The notes under the pieces were generated by a model. The model had not been told where the DNA came from. It did not search any database and saw only the letters and a list, made by a program, of their open reading frames with translations. Source: CADCTM01 sp049671305 (lineage in GTDB: Bacteria > Cyanobacteriota > Cyanobacteriia > Cyanobacteriales > Coleofasciculaceae). From it: a stretch of DNA of 26,996 bases. The stretch's first letter is position 1, and each line of letters begins with the position of its first letter. A program made the position numbers and the translations under genes. Below are positions 9,741 to 17,423 of this stretch, one piece after another. The stretch spans positions 1-26,996 of the forward strand of contig JBATUR010000102.1 in the NCBI GenBank assembly GCA_049671305.1, in the 5' to 3' direction.

Positions 9741-11045
9741 ATGTTAGAGAAAAATTTCGTCATGCAGAACAAATATTTTATGCTAGTCAATAAGATAAAA
9801 CAAATATTGTCCAGTCAGTTTATTCGTAATGTCAGTTGGCTAGGGAGCGCAGAGTTATTCAATCGCATCTTTCGTCTGGCGACTACGGTTACTCTTGCTC
9901 GCACATTTAGTAGCCAAGACTACGGATTAATGGCGGTCATTTACACGATTTTTGAGTTCACCAATGTTTTATCTCTTAAAGGTGGAATTGGAGCAAAAAT
10001 TGTTCAAACTGATGAACAGGATCTTAAAATGATATGTGATACATCATATTGGCTAAATTGGATTATGTGTGGTTCAATTTTTATTGTCCAATGTTTCGCT
10101 GCCTTTCCAATTGCTAGTTTTTATGGAGATGATCAACTTGTTCTTCCCTTATGCATCACTGCTTTAGTGTATTTAATGTTGCCATTGTATGCTGTTCAAA
10201 CAGCTCTAATTGAAAGAGAAAATCGGCTCAAAATTATTGCACTTTGCAATACACTTCAGTCTTTCTTTATTAATTCTATCACTGTAGTTTTAGCTCTTTC
10301 AGGGATGGGAATTTGGGCTATAGTTTGGGCGATGATTTTGCCCACTCCAGTGTGGATTATAATCACTTGGATGAATCATTCTTGGCGACCCCCAAAATCC
10401 TTTAAAATTAGTAGATGGCAGGAAGTTGTAATCTTTGGCAGAAATATACTTGGTGTTGAGCTGTTAAATAAGTTAAGAATGAATATAGATTACTTAATAG
10501 TAGGAAAATTTTTAAGTATCAAGGAATTAGGAATATACTATTTTGCATTCAATGCTGGATCAGGAATAACTTCCAATGTAGTCTATGCATTTATGGCAGC
10601 ATTATTTCCTCATATTTGTGCTGTTCGTCAAAACTATAACCAGTTTAAAGATCGCTATTTGAAAAATCTTAAAATGATTGGTATCTTTGTAATTACCGTA
10701 GCTACTATTCAGACATCTCTTGCTCCATTCTATGTACCAATTATCTTTGGTCAGAAATGGACAAATGCAATTCCTATATTGATGACCATCTGTCTTTCCG
10801 TTATTCCCCTTACCTTTAGATGGGCATCCGCGCTTCTCCTAAAAGCAGTAGATAAAACAGATACTATGCTTTATTTTGACATATTTTATACTTTTATATT
10901 TGCATCATCCTTACTTGTAGCAGTGAGATGGGGTGTCTTTGGGGTAGCTGTAACAGTACTCATTATTCATTCAATAATGTCGCTAATCTTTAGTCTCTGG
11001 GCTTTTAAATCGGTTTTTGCTAAAAGCATATCTGCGTCATCTTAA
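9741..11045 (+). CDS. Wzx-like polysaccharide flippase (MOP/PST superfamily)
   Basis: A 434-aa polytopic membrane protein of the oligosaccharide flippase type, with about twelve hydrophobic segments. The N-terminal amphipathic stretch FIRNVSWLGSAELFNRIFRL (about residues 28-47) is typical of lipid-linked polysaccharide flippases. The expected job is to move the undecaprenyl-linked repeat unit to the periplasmic face for the Wzy-like protein. The gene is visibly more AT-rich than its neighbours, as is common for wzx genes. The start is uncertain: ATG at 9741, 9762 or 9780 are in frame and none has a strong ribosome site. Family is clear; substrate is unknown. Confidence 0.85.
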   Translation: MLEKNFVMQNKYFMLVNKIKQILSSQFIRNVSWLGSAELFNRIFRLATTVTLARTFSSQDYGLMAVIYTIFEFTNVLSLKGGIGAKIVQTDEQDLKMICDTSYWLNWIMCGSIFIVQCFAAFPIASFYGDDQLVLPLCITALVYLMLPLYAVQTALIERENRLKIIALCNTLQSFFINSITVVLALSGMGIWAIVWAMILPTPVWIIITWMNHSWRPPKSFKISRWQEVVIFGRNILGVELLNKLRMNIDYLIVGKFLSIKELGIYYFAFNAGSGITSNVVYAFMAALFPHICAVRQNYNQFKDRYLKNLKMIGIFVITVATIQTSLAPFYVPIIFGQKWTNAIPILMTICLSVIPLTFRWASALLLKAVDKTDTMLYFDIFYTFIFASSLLVAVRWGVFGVAVTVLIIHSIMSLIFSLWAFKSVFAKSISASS

Positions 11046-11113
11046 CAGTTAAGGTCATGCTTCTTACTGTTATTGAAATAAAAGCAATAGGTTACATTTA
11101 AGGAATTACAACA

Positions 11114-12229
11114 ATGTCTAAAGATAGACCTCACCTTACTTTTTACACGTACCAGCTTTTTGGTGGTGGAGCAGAGCGAGTCATAGTGAACTTAATGCAA
11201 GACTTTGTTCAGCGAGGACTGAAGATTGATCTAGTGCTTAATGCAGCAGCCGGTCCTTACTTACACCAAGTGCCATCAGAAGTAAGGATAGTTGAGTTGA
11301 AAGCACGATTACCATTCCGAGATGGTATTCCTAAACTTGTGCATTACCTGAGAAAGGAGCGGCCCCCAATCATGCTTGCTACTGTACATCCATATACTGA
11401 GATTGCTTTATTGGCTAAAATATTTGCATTTTCCTCCACCCGAATCTTTGTACGAGAGGAGAATATGCTTTCTCTAAATGCTCCAATGGCAAGAGATAGA
11501 TCTCGTTGGTCGCCTTTTTTTGCAAAGCTGTTGTACCCTTGGGTTGCTGATGGAATTATAGCCATATCGCAAGGTGTAGCCGAAGATATAATGCAAATAA
11601 CTGGTATGGACAGGAAAAGAATACAGGTTATTTATAATCCTGCTTTGACTCCTCATGTGCGGGAGAAATCCAAAGAGCCTCTAAATCACCCTTGGTTTAA
11701 GTATGGAGAGCCTCCAATAATTCTAGGAGTGGGTAGATTGGAGCCACAAAAGGACTTTGATACTCTAATCAGAGCTTTTGCTCTTGTACGACAAGTATAT
11801 CCATGCCGGTTGGTTATTTTAGGTAAGGGTATTGAAGAGCAGAAACTCAAAGACCTAACAATCGAGATTGGCTTAGAACATGATGTGGCAATGCTTGGTT
11901 TTGTAGAAAATCCTTATATTTATATGGCTAAGTCCGCTGTATTTGTTTTATCTTCAGCTTGGGAGGGCTTTGGTAACGTAATTGCCGAGGCTTTAGCTTT
12001 GGGAACGCCTGTAGTCTCTACCAACTGTCTAAGTGGTCCTGCTGAAATTCTTGATAATGGTAAGTATGGGCAGTTAGTACCAGTGGGTGATACTAAAGAA
12101 ATGGCAGAGGCAATTTTAAGGGTATTATCTGGTAACTCTAAATCTGTTGATGCAGACTGGTTAGAGCAGTTCACTTTACAAACTGTTGCCCTAAAATATC
12201 TCAATGTACTAGGTGTGTCCGAATTTTAA
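11114..12229 (+). CDS. GT4-type glycosyltransferase of the EPS locus
   Basis: A 371-aa GT-B enzyme of family GT4. The N-terminal loop FGGGAERVIVNLM (about residues 16-28) is the GGGAE variant seen in N-acetylgalactosaminyl- and amylovoran-type transferases. The donor domain has GVGRLEPQKDFDTLIRAF near 205-222 and SAWEGFGNVIAEALALGTPV near 278-297. AAGGAATT (11100-11107) precedes the ATG. It is cytoplasmic or peripheral, adding a sugar to the repeat unit. It sits between the Wzx-like gene and the third GT2, only 14 bp ahead of the latter. Confidence 0.9.
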   Translation: MSKDRPHLTFYTYQLFGGGAERVIVNLMQDFVQRGLKIDLVLNAAAGPYLHQVPSEVRIVELKARLPFRDGIPKLVHYLRKERPPIMLATVHPYTEIALLAKIFAFSSTRIFVREENMLSLNAPMARDRSRWSPFFAKLLYPWVADGIIAISQGVAEDIMQITGMDRKRIQVIYNPALTPHVREKSKEPLNHPWFKYGEPPIILGVGRLEPQKDFDTLIRAFALVRQVYPCRLVILGKGIEEQKLKDLTIEIGLEHDVAMLGFVENPYIYMAKSAVFVLSSAWEGFGNVIAEALALGTPVVSTNCLSGPAEILDNGKYGQLVPVGDTKEMAEAILRVLSGNSKSVDADWLEQFTLQTVALKYLNVLGVSEF

Positions 12230-12243
12230 TTTTTGAGACTTCA

Positions 12244-13203
12244 ATGAATAGTTTAGGATTACATACACGAATGCAGAATTCTTTTGTAGTTTCAGTGATT
12301 ATTCCTGCTTATAATGCTGAGCGTACTATTCTAGAAACGATCGCATCAGTTCAACAACAAACATTCTCCGATTTTGAAATAATTGTCATTAATGATGGAT
12401 CGACTGACCGAACACTAGAACTAGTTCAGGGAATTCAAGATGAGCGTGTAAAAATCTTTTCCTACGAAAATGGTGGTCTGCCAGTCGCTCGCAATCGCGG
12501 AATTTCTCGTGCAAAGGGGGAGTTTATTGCATTTATTGATGCCGATGATATGTGGACATCGGATAAGCTAGAACTGCAAGTTGCAATCTTGCAACAGCAT
12601 CCAGAAGCTGGAGTTGCATATAGCTGGAGTCGTTTCATGAATGAGCGAGGGGAGCTGTCTTATGTCGTCGATGATAGGCATATAGAAGGTAACGTTTATG
12701 AGAAGTTGTTGCTGAACAACTTCCTAAATAATGGCTCAAGTCTTTTGGTTCGTAGAGAAGCAATTGAATCGGCAGGAAAATTCGATCCCACGCTTAAATC
12801 CTGTGAAGATTGGGATTTTTATCTACGGCTAGCCGCTAAATGGTCGTTTGTTTTAGTTCCTAAACCCCAAATTCTTTATCGCCAGAGTTCAACTGCAATG
12901 ACATCAAAAATAGATGTTATGGAATCAGCAGCTCTAATTACTATTGAAAGAGCTTATCAAGCCGCTCCACCAAAGCTCCAATATCTTAAAAATCAGACCT
13001 TGGCTCGACTTGATCTATACTTCGCGCGGCAATACTTAGAACGTAGTACTAGCGGTATAAAAGAGATTAACCTCGCTGGTCAAAAGTTATGGAAGTCAAT
13101 CCGTCTACATCCACCAGTTTTGTTGGAAAAATATACTCATGAACTATTCAAATGGTTTATTAAAAGGTGGACATTGATGTGGTTTGAACCAAGAAATACA
13201 TAG
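12244..13203 (+). CDS. GT2-type glycosyltransferase, third of three paralogues
   Basis: A 319-aa GT2 enzyme. VIIPAYNAERTILETIASVQ lies near residues 18-37, VINDGSTDRT near 49-58, the DXD in FIDADDMW near 98-105, and the acidic motif DWDFY near 186-190. It is a close paralogue of the gene at 8736, with conserved DNA around the same blocks, and Wzx and GT4 genes lie between them. The extra N-terminal residues relative to that paralogue suggest the real start could be the in-frame ATG at 12271, which gives MQNSFVVSVIIPAYN. It probably adds a further sugar to the repeat. Confidence 0.9.
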   Translation: MNSLGLHTRMQNSFVVSVIIPAYNAERTILETIASVQQQTFSDFEIIVINDGSTDRTLELVQGIQDERVKIFSYENGGLPVARNRGISRAKGEFIAFIDADDMWTSDKLELQVAILQQHPEAGVAYSWSRFMNERGELSYVVDDRHIEGNVYEKLLLNNFLNNGSSLLVRREAIESAGKFDPTLKSCEDWDFYLRLAAKWSFVLVPKPQILYRQSSTAMTSKIDVMESAALITIERAYQAAPPKLQYLKNQTLARLDLYFARQYLERSTSGIKEINLAGQKLWKSIRLHPPVLLEKYTHELFKWFIKRWTLMWFEPRNT

Positions 13204-13226
13204 TGTTCTTACTTTAAAGACATACC

Positions 13227-14336
13227 ATGTTCACTGCCATTAAAAATAAGTTTCCCTATCTATTGATTACCTTGCTAATTAGTATAGTGATATTGAGTAG
13301 ACAGTTAACATTGAGTGCTACTAATGGCGGTGGTTCAGAACTATTACGAGATAAACATCAGTGGCCGTTCTCTCCAGAAAGCATCTGGAATATGCCCATT
13401 GGCTCACAAGCACAATACGTCCCAGCAAACATCGACAAAGCTCAGTGGATTACTCCAGAGGTTAACTACTATATCGTTACGAGCAACAACGATCCCCTTG
13501 TCTCTTGGTATGTCACACAAAATTGGGGTGTTGGCCGTTGCGAACTTGGTGGGACACACTTAGAACAAATCAATGTCCCCCGTGACTTGATTGTGCCAGA
13601 TGCGACTAGCACCAACACACCAAATAATGCTGCTGCATTTTTGCATCCAGATGGTCGTAAATTGATCCAGATGAATCCTCTAGCTCGTTGCGAAGCTGGC
13701 GGTTCGGTATTTGGCTACCCAACTCCAGGTGAGGTTGACAGCTATGAGGATATCTATGGGGAGGGAATCACGGGAGGACAGGGTGGCTCTGGACTATCGA
13801 GCATCGGTGGCACTATTCGCTTAGGTGAACTACTGCCTTCAGCACCACCCATTCGTCACACTTTGAAGCTCTTGGTCTACGCTCACAAGTACCTCTACAA
13901 AAATCCTCCGGGTTATCGCTGGCCCGCTGTCCGCGCAGACGACTATGCCTTTAAGGACACGTCCGAACTCAGATACGGTGGCTCAAATTTAGCTCTAGTT
14001 ATGGGTTCGCTTCTTGCCATCCCGCCATCTGTAACAGAAACAAGCCTCGGACTGAAAACCTCTCCAGGCAAGAAACTGTTCCATGCGCTTCAAGATTACG
14101 GCGGTTATATCGTCGATGATACAGCTTGGGATAATCATGCGATCGCCATAGAGAAGGGTGTAGCAGATGAGTTCAAGTCCATTTACGGTTACAGCTTTGA
14201 TGGAAATTCAGGTACATTCCATGACGACATCAACAAATTGTTCCAAGCGCTGTACGTTGTCAATAACAATGGCCTGAACAGCGTCGGTGGCGGTGGCACG
14301 CCACGCCAGCCACTGGCACCACCTATCGGAAATTAA
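13227..14336 (+). CDS. Secreted or membrane-anchored protein of unknown function in the EPS locus
   Basis: A 369-aa protein. Residues about 9-31 are a hydrophobic signal or anchor segment after a basic start, so it should act outside the cytoplasmic membrane. The mature part begins with WPFSPESIWNMPIGS (46-60). It has a Gly-rich block GEGITGGQGGSGLSSIGG (178-195) followed by IRLGELLP, and IRHTLKLLVYAHKYL near 209-223. Two cysteines (about 105 and 155), each in an R-C-E-(L/A)-G-G context, could pair. The pattern (F-x-x-x-S-x-W-N-x-P near the start, then a Gly-rich block and R-H-x-L) recalls a family of secreted actinobacterial proteins of unknown function. A role in trimming or modifying exported polysaccharide is only inferred from its place at the end of the locus. 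A decayed second copy of its C-terminus follows. Confidence 0.8.
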   Translation: MFTAIKNKFPYLLITLLISIVILSRQLTLSATNGGGSELLRDKHQWPFSPESIWNMPIGSQAQYVPANIDKAQWITPEVNYYIVTSNNDPLVSWYVTQNWGVGRCELGGTHLEQINVPRDLIVPDATSTNTPNNAAAFLHPDGRKLIQMNPLARCEAGGSVFGYPTPGEVDSYEDIYGEGITGGQGGSGLSSIGGTIRLGELLPSAPPIRHTLKLLVYAHKYLYKNPPGYRWPAVRADDYAFKDTSELRYGGSNLALVMGSLLAIPPSVTETSLGLKTSPGKKLFHALQDYGGYIVDDTAWDNHAIAIEKGVADEFKSIYGYSFDGNSGTFHDDINKLFQALYVVNNNGLNSVGGGGTPRQPLAPPIGN

Positions 14337-14351
14337 GAAAGGGCGATCGCA

Positions 14352-14668
14352 GGTCTCTGGAAGGGCAACAATCCTCAACTAGTAATGGGGTCATTGTGGC
14401 AATTCCCCCGAATCTAACTCAAGACAGCCTCGGTCTAACTACGCCAGTAGGTAAAAAGCTTTTTCATGCTCTACAGGACTATAGTCCTTATCAAGTGGAT
14501 GCCATAGGAGCTGACACTTATGCTTTAGCAGTGGAACAGGTAGTTGAAGACGAATTTAAAGCAGTCTATGGTTATGATTTCTCTGCTAATGCCAATAATA
14601 ATAACCCTTTTTACGAAGGCTTTCACGTTCATATTCTGCTCATAGCGGTCAACCTAAAATATCTTTAA
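14352..14668 (+). pseudogene. Frameshifted partial duplicate of the preceding secreted-protein gene
   Basis: From about 14352 one frame reads LWKGNNPQLVMGSL, matching LRYGGSNLALVMGSL of the gene at 13227. The frame is then broken near 14393-14396. The next frame reads AIPPNLTQDSLGLTTPVGKK, matching AIPPSVTETSLGLKTSPGKK, followed by LFHALQDY and later DEFKAVYGYDF against DEFKSIYGYSF. The match fades after about residue 70. There is no N-terminal half and no ribosome site, so this is a remnant of a tandem duplication. The ATG at 14396 merely restarts inside it. Confidence 0.85.
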
Positions 14669-14690
14669 TTTTCGCGTTCCGTCCCTGGCA

Positions 14691-14749
14691 TTCTTCATAA
14701 TTACCTCCTTGTCAAGACGTAAGTTTTGGTTTATGAAGAAAAATAAAAT
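14691..14749. repeat. Inverted repeat and relic resembling the end of the YdcF-like gene
   Basis: TTCTTCATAA (14691-14700) and TTATGAAGAA (14731-14740) form a perfect 10-bp inverted repeat with a 30-nt spacer. In addition, 14729-14749 matches 15638-15658, the last codons and stop of the YdcF-like gene, at 20 of 21 positions. Read in frame it gives VYEEK then stop, against VYQEK then stop. It looks like the tail of a deleted duplicate gene. Confidence 0.5.
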
Positions 14750-14812
14750 GCAGTAGACCTGAAACAGACCTACCCAGGATTAGGACAAGAATTGCCCACT
14801 TTAATGACCTAA

Positions 14813-15655
14813 ATGTTCGATTCAAAATTGTGCGATCGCTGGCTTCCAAATACATTTACTAGATTGCCTCTCGTCACCGATTGGTGGCAGTTTGGATGGC
14901 GCAAGCAACTCCTGCTATTAGTAATAGTTATTTTAGCTTTTTTCGGACTTCGCTGGATTAGGCAGTATAAACGATGGAAATATTGGTTAAGTAGCCCAAG
15001 AATACTCTTTTTACTCTTTGGTATCACTGCCACTGTACCGATAGTGCTTGTCCTGGCGGCTAAAGGACTGGTTATTTTTCTTCCAACTGATTCTGGTGCA
15101 ACAGTAGAGGCTATTGTAGTGCTGGGTCGAGGCGAAGAATTTAGGAAACAGCGGGTCGATGTTGCTCGTGAGCTTTGGCACGCTAGACGAGCGCCAAGGA
15201 TTTTTACTAGTGGTAGGGGTGATGCTGCCAGTATGATTGAGCAACTGAAGGCAAAAGGCATTCCTAATCAGGCTCTAGATGGTGAAAACTGTTCTTTAAC
15301 TACATGGCAAAATGCCGTTTTCACGGCAGCTACACTACACCCACAGGGGATTCGTCGAATTCTGCTGGTTACTGATGAGCTGCACATGTTGCGCTCACTA
15401 CTTGTCTTCCGCGCTAATAGTTTTACAGTCATTCCCCATACAACCCCACTACCACCTAACTTCGGCTTTAAAGCAACAGCTTTTCTGACATTTAGAGAAT
15501 ACATGGGGCTAGTCGGCTATGGTTTACAAGGGTGGTTTCATCCGCAGCACTCATCTGAATCGAACAGTCCCGATGTTGAGAACATAAGACAGAAGGCTGA
15601 ACAATACGGTCAGCAACGACGTCTCCAAGAGGAGGGTGTTTATCAAGAAAAATAA
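14813..15655 (+). CDS. DUF218 / YdcF (SanA-ElyC) family membrane protein
   Basis: A 280-aa protein with two N-terminal hydrophobic segments (about residues 32-47 and 63-87), followed by a DUF218 domain. That domain shows EAIVVLGRGEEFRKQRVDVA (about 98-117), FTSGRGDAASM near 130-140, SLTTWQNAVFTA near 161-172, and ILLVTDELHMLRSLLVFR near 183-200. The family includes E. coli YdcF, SanA and ElyC, linked to envelope integrity and polysaccharide or peptidoglycan synthesis; the reaction is unsettled. DUF218 genes are common beside cyanobacterial EPS genes, and this one ends the + strand run. A relic of a similar C-terminus lies just upstream (14729-14749). Confidence 0.85.
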   Translation: MFDSKLCDRWLPNTFTRLPLVTDWWQFGWRKQLLLLVIVILAFFGLRWIRQYKRWKYWLSSPRILFLLFGITATVPIVLVLAAKGLVIFLPTDSGATVEAIVVLGRGEEFRKQRVDVARELWHARRAPRIFTSGRGDAASMIEQLKAKGIPNQALDGENCSLTTWQNAVFTAATLHPQGIRRILLVTDELHMLRSLLVFRANSFTVIPHTTPLPPNFGFKATAFLTFREYMGLVGYGLQGWFHPQHSSESNSPDVENIRQKAEQYGQQRRLQEEGVYQEK

Positions 15656-15679
15656 AATTGACGAAGGGGCTTTTTCGTC
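15645..15679 (-). terminator. Rho-independent terminator on - (end of galE or of the structured RNA)
   Basis: Read on -, GACGAA and TTCGTC (15660-15679) form a 6-bp stem around AAAGCCCC, followed by AATTTTATTTTT (15648-15659). That is a proper stem plus U-rich tail on the - strand. On + the hairpin is not followed by a T-run, so a role for the YdcF-like gene is less likely. Confidence 0.6.
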
Positions 15680-15815
15680 TCTCCTCTGTCCAGGCTAACT
15701 AATTGGAAAACACACCTACGGTTTAAGGGACGGTCTGTGCAAGCCCCAAACCGTGCTTTGATAGCAATACCCTCTCAACTCCAAAAAGGCGTGATGCCTC
15801 TTATAGAGGGAGGAC
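15677..15815 (-). ncRNA. Rod-shaped structured RNA candidate, 6S-like architecture
   Basis: Read on -, the 5' segment GTCCTCCCTCT (15805-15815) pairs with the 3' segment AGAGGAGAGAC (15677-15687), with two single-base bulges. Further pairs come in collinear order: AGGC (15796-15799) with GCCT (15692-15695), and TTGGAG (15779-15784) with TTTCCAA (15703-15709). An 11-bp terminal hairpin, ACGGTTTGGGG (15744-15754) with CCTTAAACCGT (15718-15728), closes the rod. Several pairs are G-U on - but would be A-C mismatches on +, so - is the likely coding strand. A closing stem, an asymmetric central bubble (about 15755-15778 opposite 15710-15717), a terminal stem and a terminator immediately downstream fit the 6S RNA plan. 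I cannot confirm identity from memory of cyanobacterial 6S sequences. It may instead be the structured 3' UTR of galE. Confidence 0.5.
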
Positions 15816-15878
15816 TGTGTTAAAAGACACTTTGAGTTGCAAGTTACTAATCCCTAAAAATGTTTACATAGAGTCAGC

Positions 15879-16874
15879 TCAAATCCCCCCATGACGCTTT
15901 TGATGCCACTGCCAAGCGTGTGCCAAAATCGTCTTCAAATCAGCATACTGCGGTTGCCATCCCAAAATCTGCCGCGCCTTCTCACCACTCCCGACTAAAA
16001 CTGGTGGATCTCCTGGGCGACGATCCGCTAAAGTAACAGCAATCGGGCGACCTGTAACCACACGAGCAGCTTCAATCACTTCTTTAATTGAAAATCCTTG
16101 CCCATTACCCAAGTTAAACACCTCAGTACTCCCCCCTTTAAGTAAGTACTCTAAACCGAGAACGTGTGCCTGTGCCAGGTCTGTAACATGAATATAATCC
16201 CTAATACAAGTGCCATCGGCAGTGTCATAGTCAGTGCCAAAAATCGAAATACTTTCCCGCTTACCCATCGCCGTTAGCAATACTAGAGGCAGAATGTGAG
16301 TTTCGGGATGATGATCTTCTCCCAAACGCCCTTGAGGATCAGCTCCTGCCGCATTAAAATAGCGAAAGCGCACAGAACGTAAACCATAAGCCTGGTCAAA
16401 ATCATTTAAGATGTGTTCCACCATCAGCTTAGTCATGCCGTAGGGGTTAATCGGTTGCTGACGTTGGTTTTCGACTACAGGAATTTGTTCTGGCACTCCG
16501 TAAGTAGCGCAGGTGGAAGAAAACACAAAGTTTTTGATTCCGGCATCACACATCGCTTCTAATAGTGTGAGCGTACCGACAACATTATTGCGATAATATT
16601 TAGCTGGCTGGCTAACAGACTCACCTACATAAGCATAAGCGGCAAAGTGCATAACTGCGGCAATTTCTCTAGATTTAAAAATCTGATCTAGGAGTTCGCG
16701 GTTACCAACATCTCCCTCAATAAGCTCTACTTTGAGTACCGTTTCTACCAACTCTCGATGACCATAAACTAAGTTGTCTAAGATCACCACTTCATAACCC
16801 GCATCTTGCAAAGCCAAAACGGCATGAGAACCAATATAGCCTGCGCCGCCTGTTACCAAAATTGTAGGTGCCAT
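15879..16874 (-). CDS. galE: UDP-glucose 4-epimerase
   Basis: An SDR-family epimerase that interconverts UDP-glucose and UDP-galactose in the cytoplasm, supplying galactose for EPS and glycolipids. The NAD-binding motif VTGGAGYIGSH is at the N-terminus. FSSTCATYG gives the catalytic Ser/Thr region, and YGMTK gives Tyr and Lys of the Y-x3-K pair. Near the C-terminus ADRRPGDPPVLVGS is the usual GalE substrate loop. The open frame extends to a TTG at 16901, but the ATG at 16874 places MAPTILVTGG exactly as in other GalE proteins, giving 331 aa. It converges on the YdcF-like gene across a structured 223-bp spacer. Its orientation is opposite to the EPS locus, so it is separately transcribed. Confidence 0.93.
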   Translation of the reverse strand: MAPTILVTGGAGYIGSHAVLALQDAGYEVVILDNLVYGHRELVETVLKVELIEGDVGNRELLDQIFKSREIAAVMHFAAYAYVGESVSQPAKYYRNNVVGTLTLLEAMCDAGIKNFVFSSTCATYGVPEQIPVVENQRQQPINPYGMTKLMVEHILNDFDQAYGLRSVRFRYFNAAGADPQGRLGEDHHPETHILPLVLLTAMGKRESISIFGTDYDTADGTCIRDYIHVTDLAQAHVLGLEYLLKGGSTEVFNLGNGQGFSIKEVIEAARVVTGRPIAVTLADRRPGDPPVLVGSGEKARQILGWQPQYADLKTILAHAWQWHQKRHGGI

Positions 16875-17223
16875 CAGAAGTATTTTTGACAAATATACCA
16901 AAAGTTAGCATAAAATGTGAGAAGTTATGGTTTAGAGAAGACAGTATAGTTACTGATTGGTTCTTAATTTTCAAAAAACTTTTTAACTATAAAATGATGG
17001 TCACATTTTGAATAGCTGACTATAAGCTTACATAGCACCAATCTTGAATGAAGCAGTTTTTCTTTGAGGCATAGATAGGATCACAATGGTTATATTTATG
17101 TCAGTTTTTTTATCTAGACAAAAAATAGGTCAAATTGTGGCTGTTTTCAGTTGTGATTAGCGATCGCATAATTGTTATCTCTCTGTCATTCTGCTGTCAC
17201 ACTGGCTTACTAAGATTTTAATT

Positions 17224-17305
17224 GAGCAGAAACCAATTATCATGGTCTGCTCCTCACACCACTGATCGTGCTCTTTCGTCTCATAAACGGCGAAGGGGCT
17301 TTTTC
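17224..17305 (+). ncRNA. yfr1: Yfr1 cyanobacterial small RNA
   Basis: Three parts match the Yfr1 plan. A 5' hairpin is formed by GCAGA-AA-CCA (17226-17235) and TGGTCTGC (17243-17250). Then comes the single-stranded CTCCTCACACC (17250-17260), identical to 11 of the 12 bases of the ultraconserved Yfr1 motif ACUCCUCACACC. A 3' terminator hairpin has an 11-bp stem with GU pairs (17270-17280 with 17289-17299), loop TCATAAAC and TTTTT (17300-17304). The G-U pairs exist only on +. TAAGAT (17211-17216) is a reasonable -10 box, placing the start near 17224; no clear -35 is seen. Yfr1 is an abundant riboregulator in cyanobacteria that base-pairs through this motif with mRNAs, including outer-membrane porin messages. 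It is transcribed away from galE toward the 3' end of cphA2. Confidence 0.85.
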
Positions 17306-17307
17306 TT

Positions 17308-17352
17308 AGGAAGGAGAATATTATTTTTAAAATAATTAGCAAAAAACTTCCT
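17308..17352 (+). other. Nested hairpin between Yfr1 and the next + terminator
   Basis: AGGAAG (17308-17313) pairs with CTTCCT (17347-17352). Inside it is the palindrome ATTATTTT-T-AAAATAAT (17320-17336). With the rest of 17353-17423 this is the spacer between the Yfr1 terminator and a second strong + terminator, with no coding frame. The remainder of the gene-free stretch 16875-17223 holds the galE upstream region and one HIP1 site (17160-17167), and I see nothing else in it. Confidence 0.35.
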
Positions 17353-17423
17353 CACCTCGGCTCAATTTCACAAATAATTCACACTTGATTGATACCTTTA
17401 TAGAAATAAGCCTTTGGACTTAC

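Noticed and set aside
14809..15261. 150-aa open frame on - antisense to the YdcF-like gene
   Set aside because: The DUF218 motifs on + are clear and the - product has a random, Ser-rich composition.
15718..15815. Group II intron end or IS remnant in the galE-ydcF spacer
   Set aside because: No domain V pattern, no reverse transcriptase or transposase coding and no terminal repeats; the collinear stems fit a rod-shaped RNA better.
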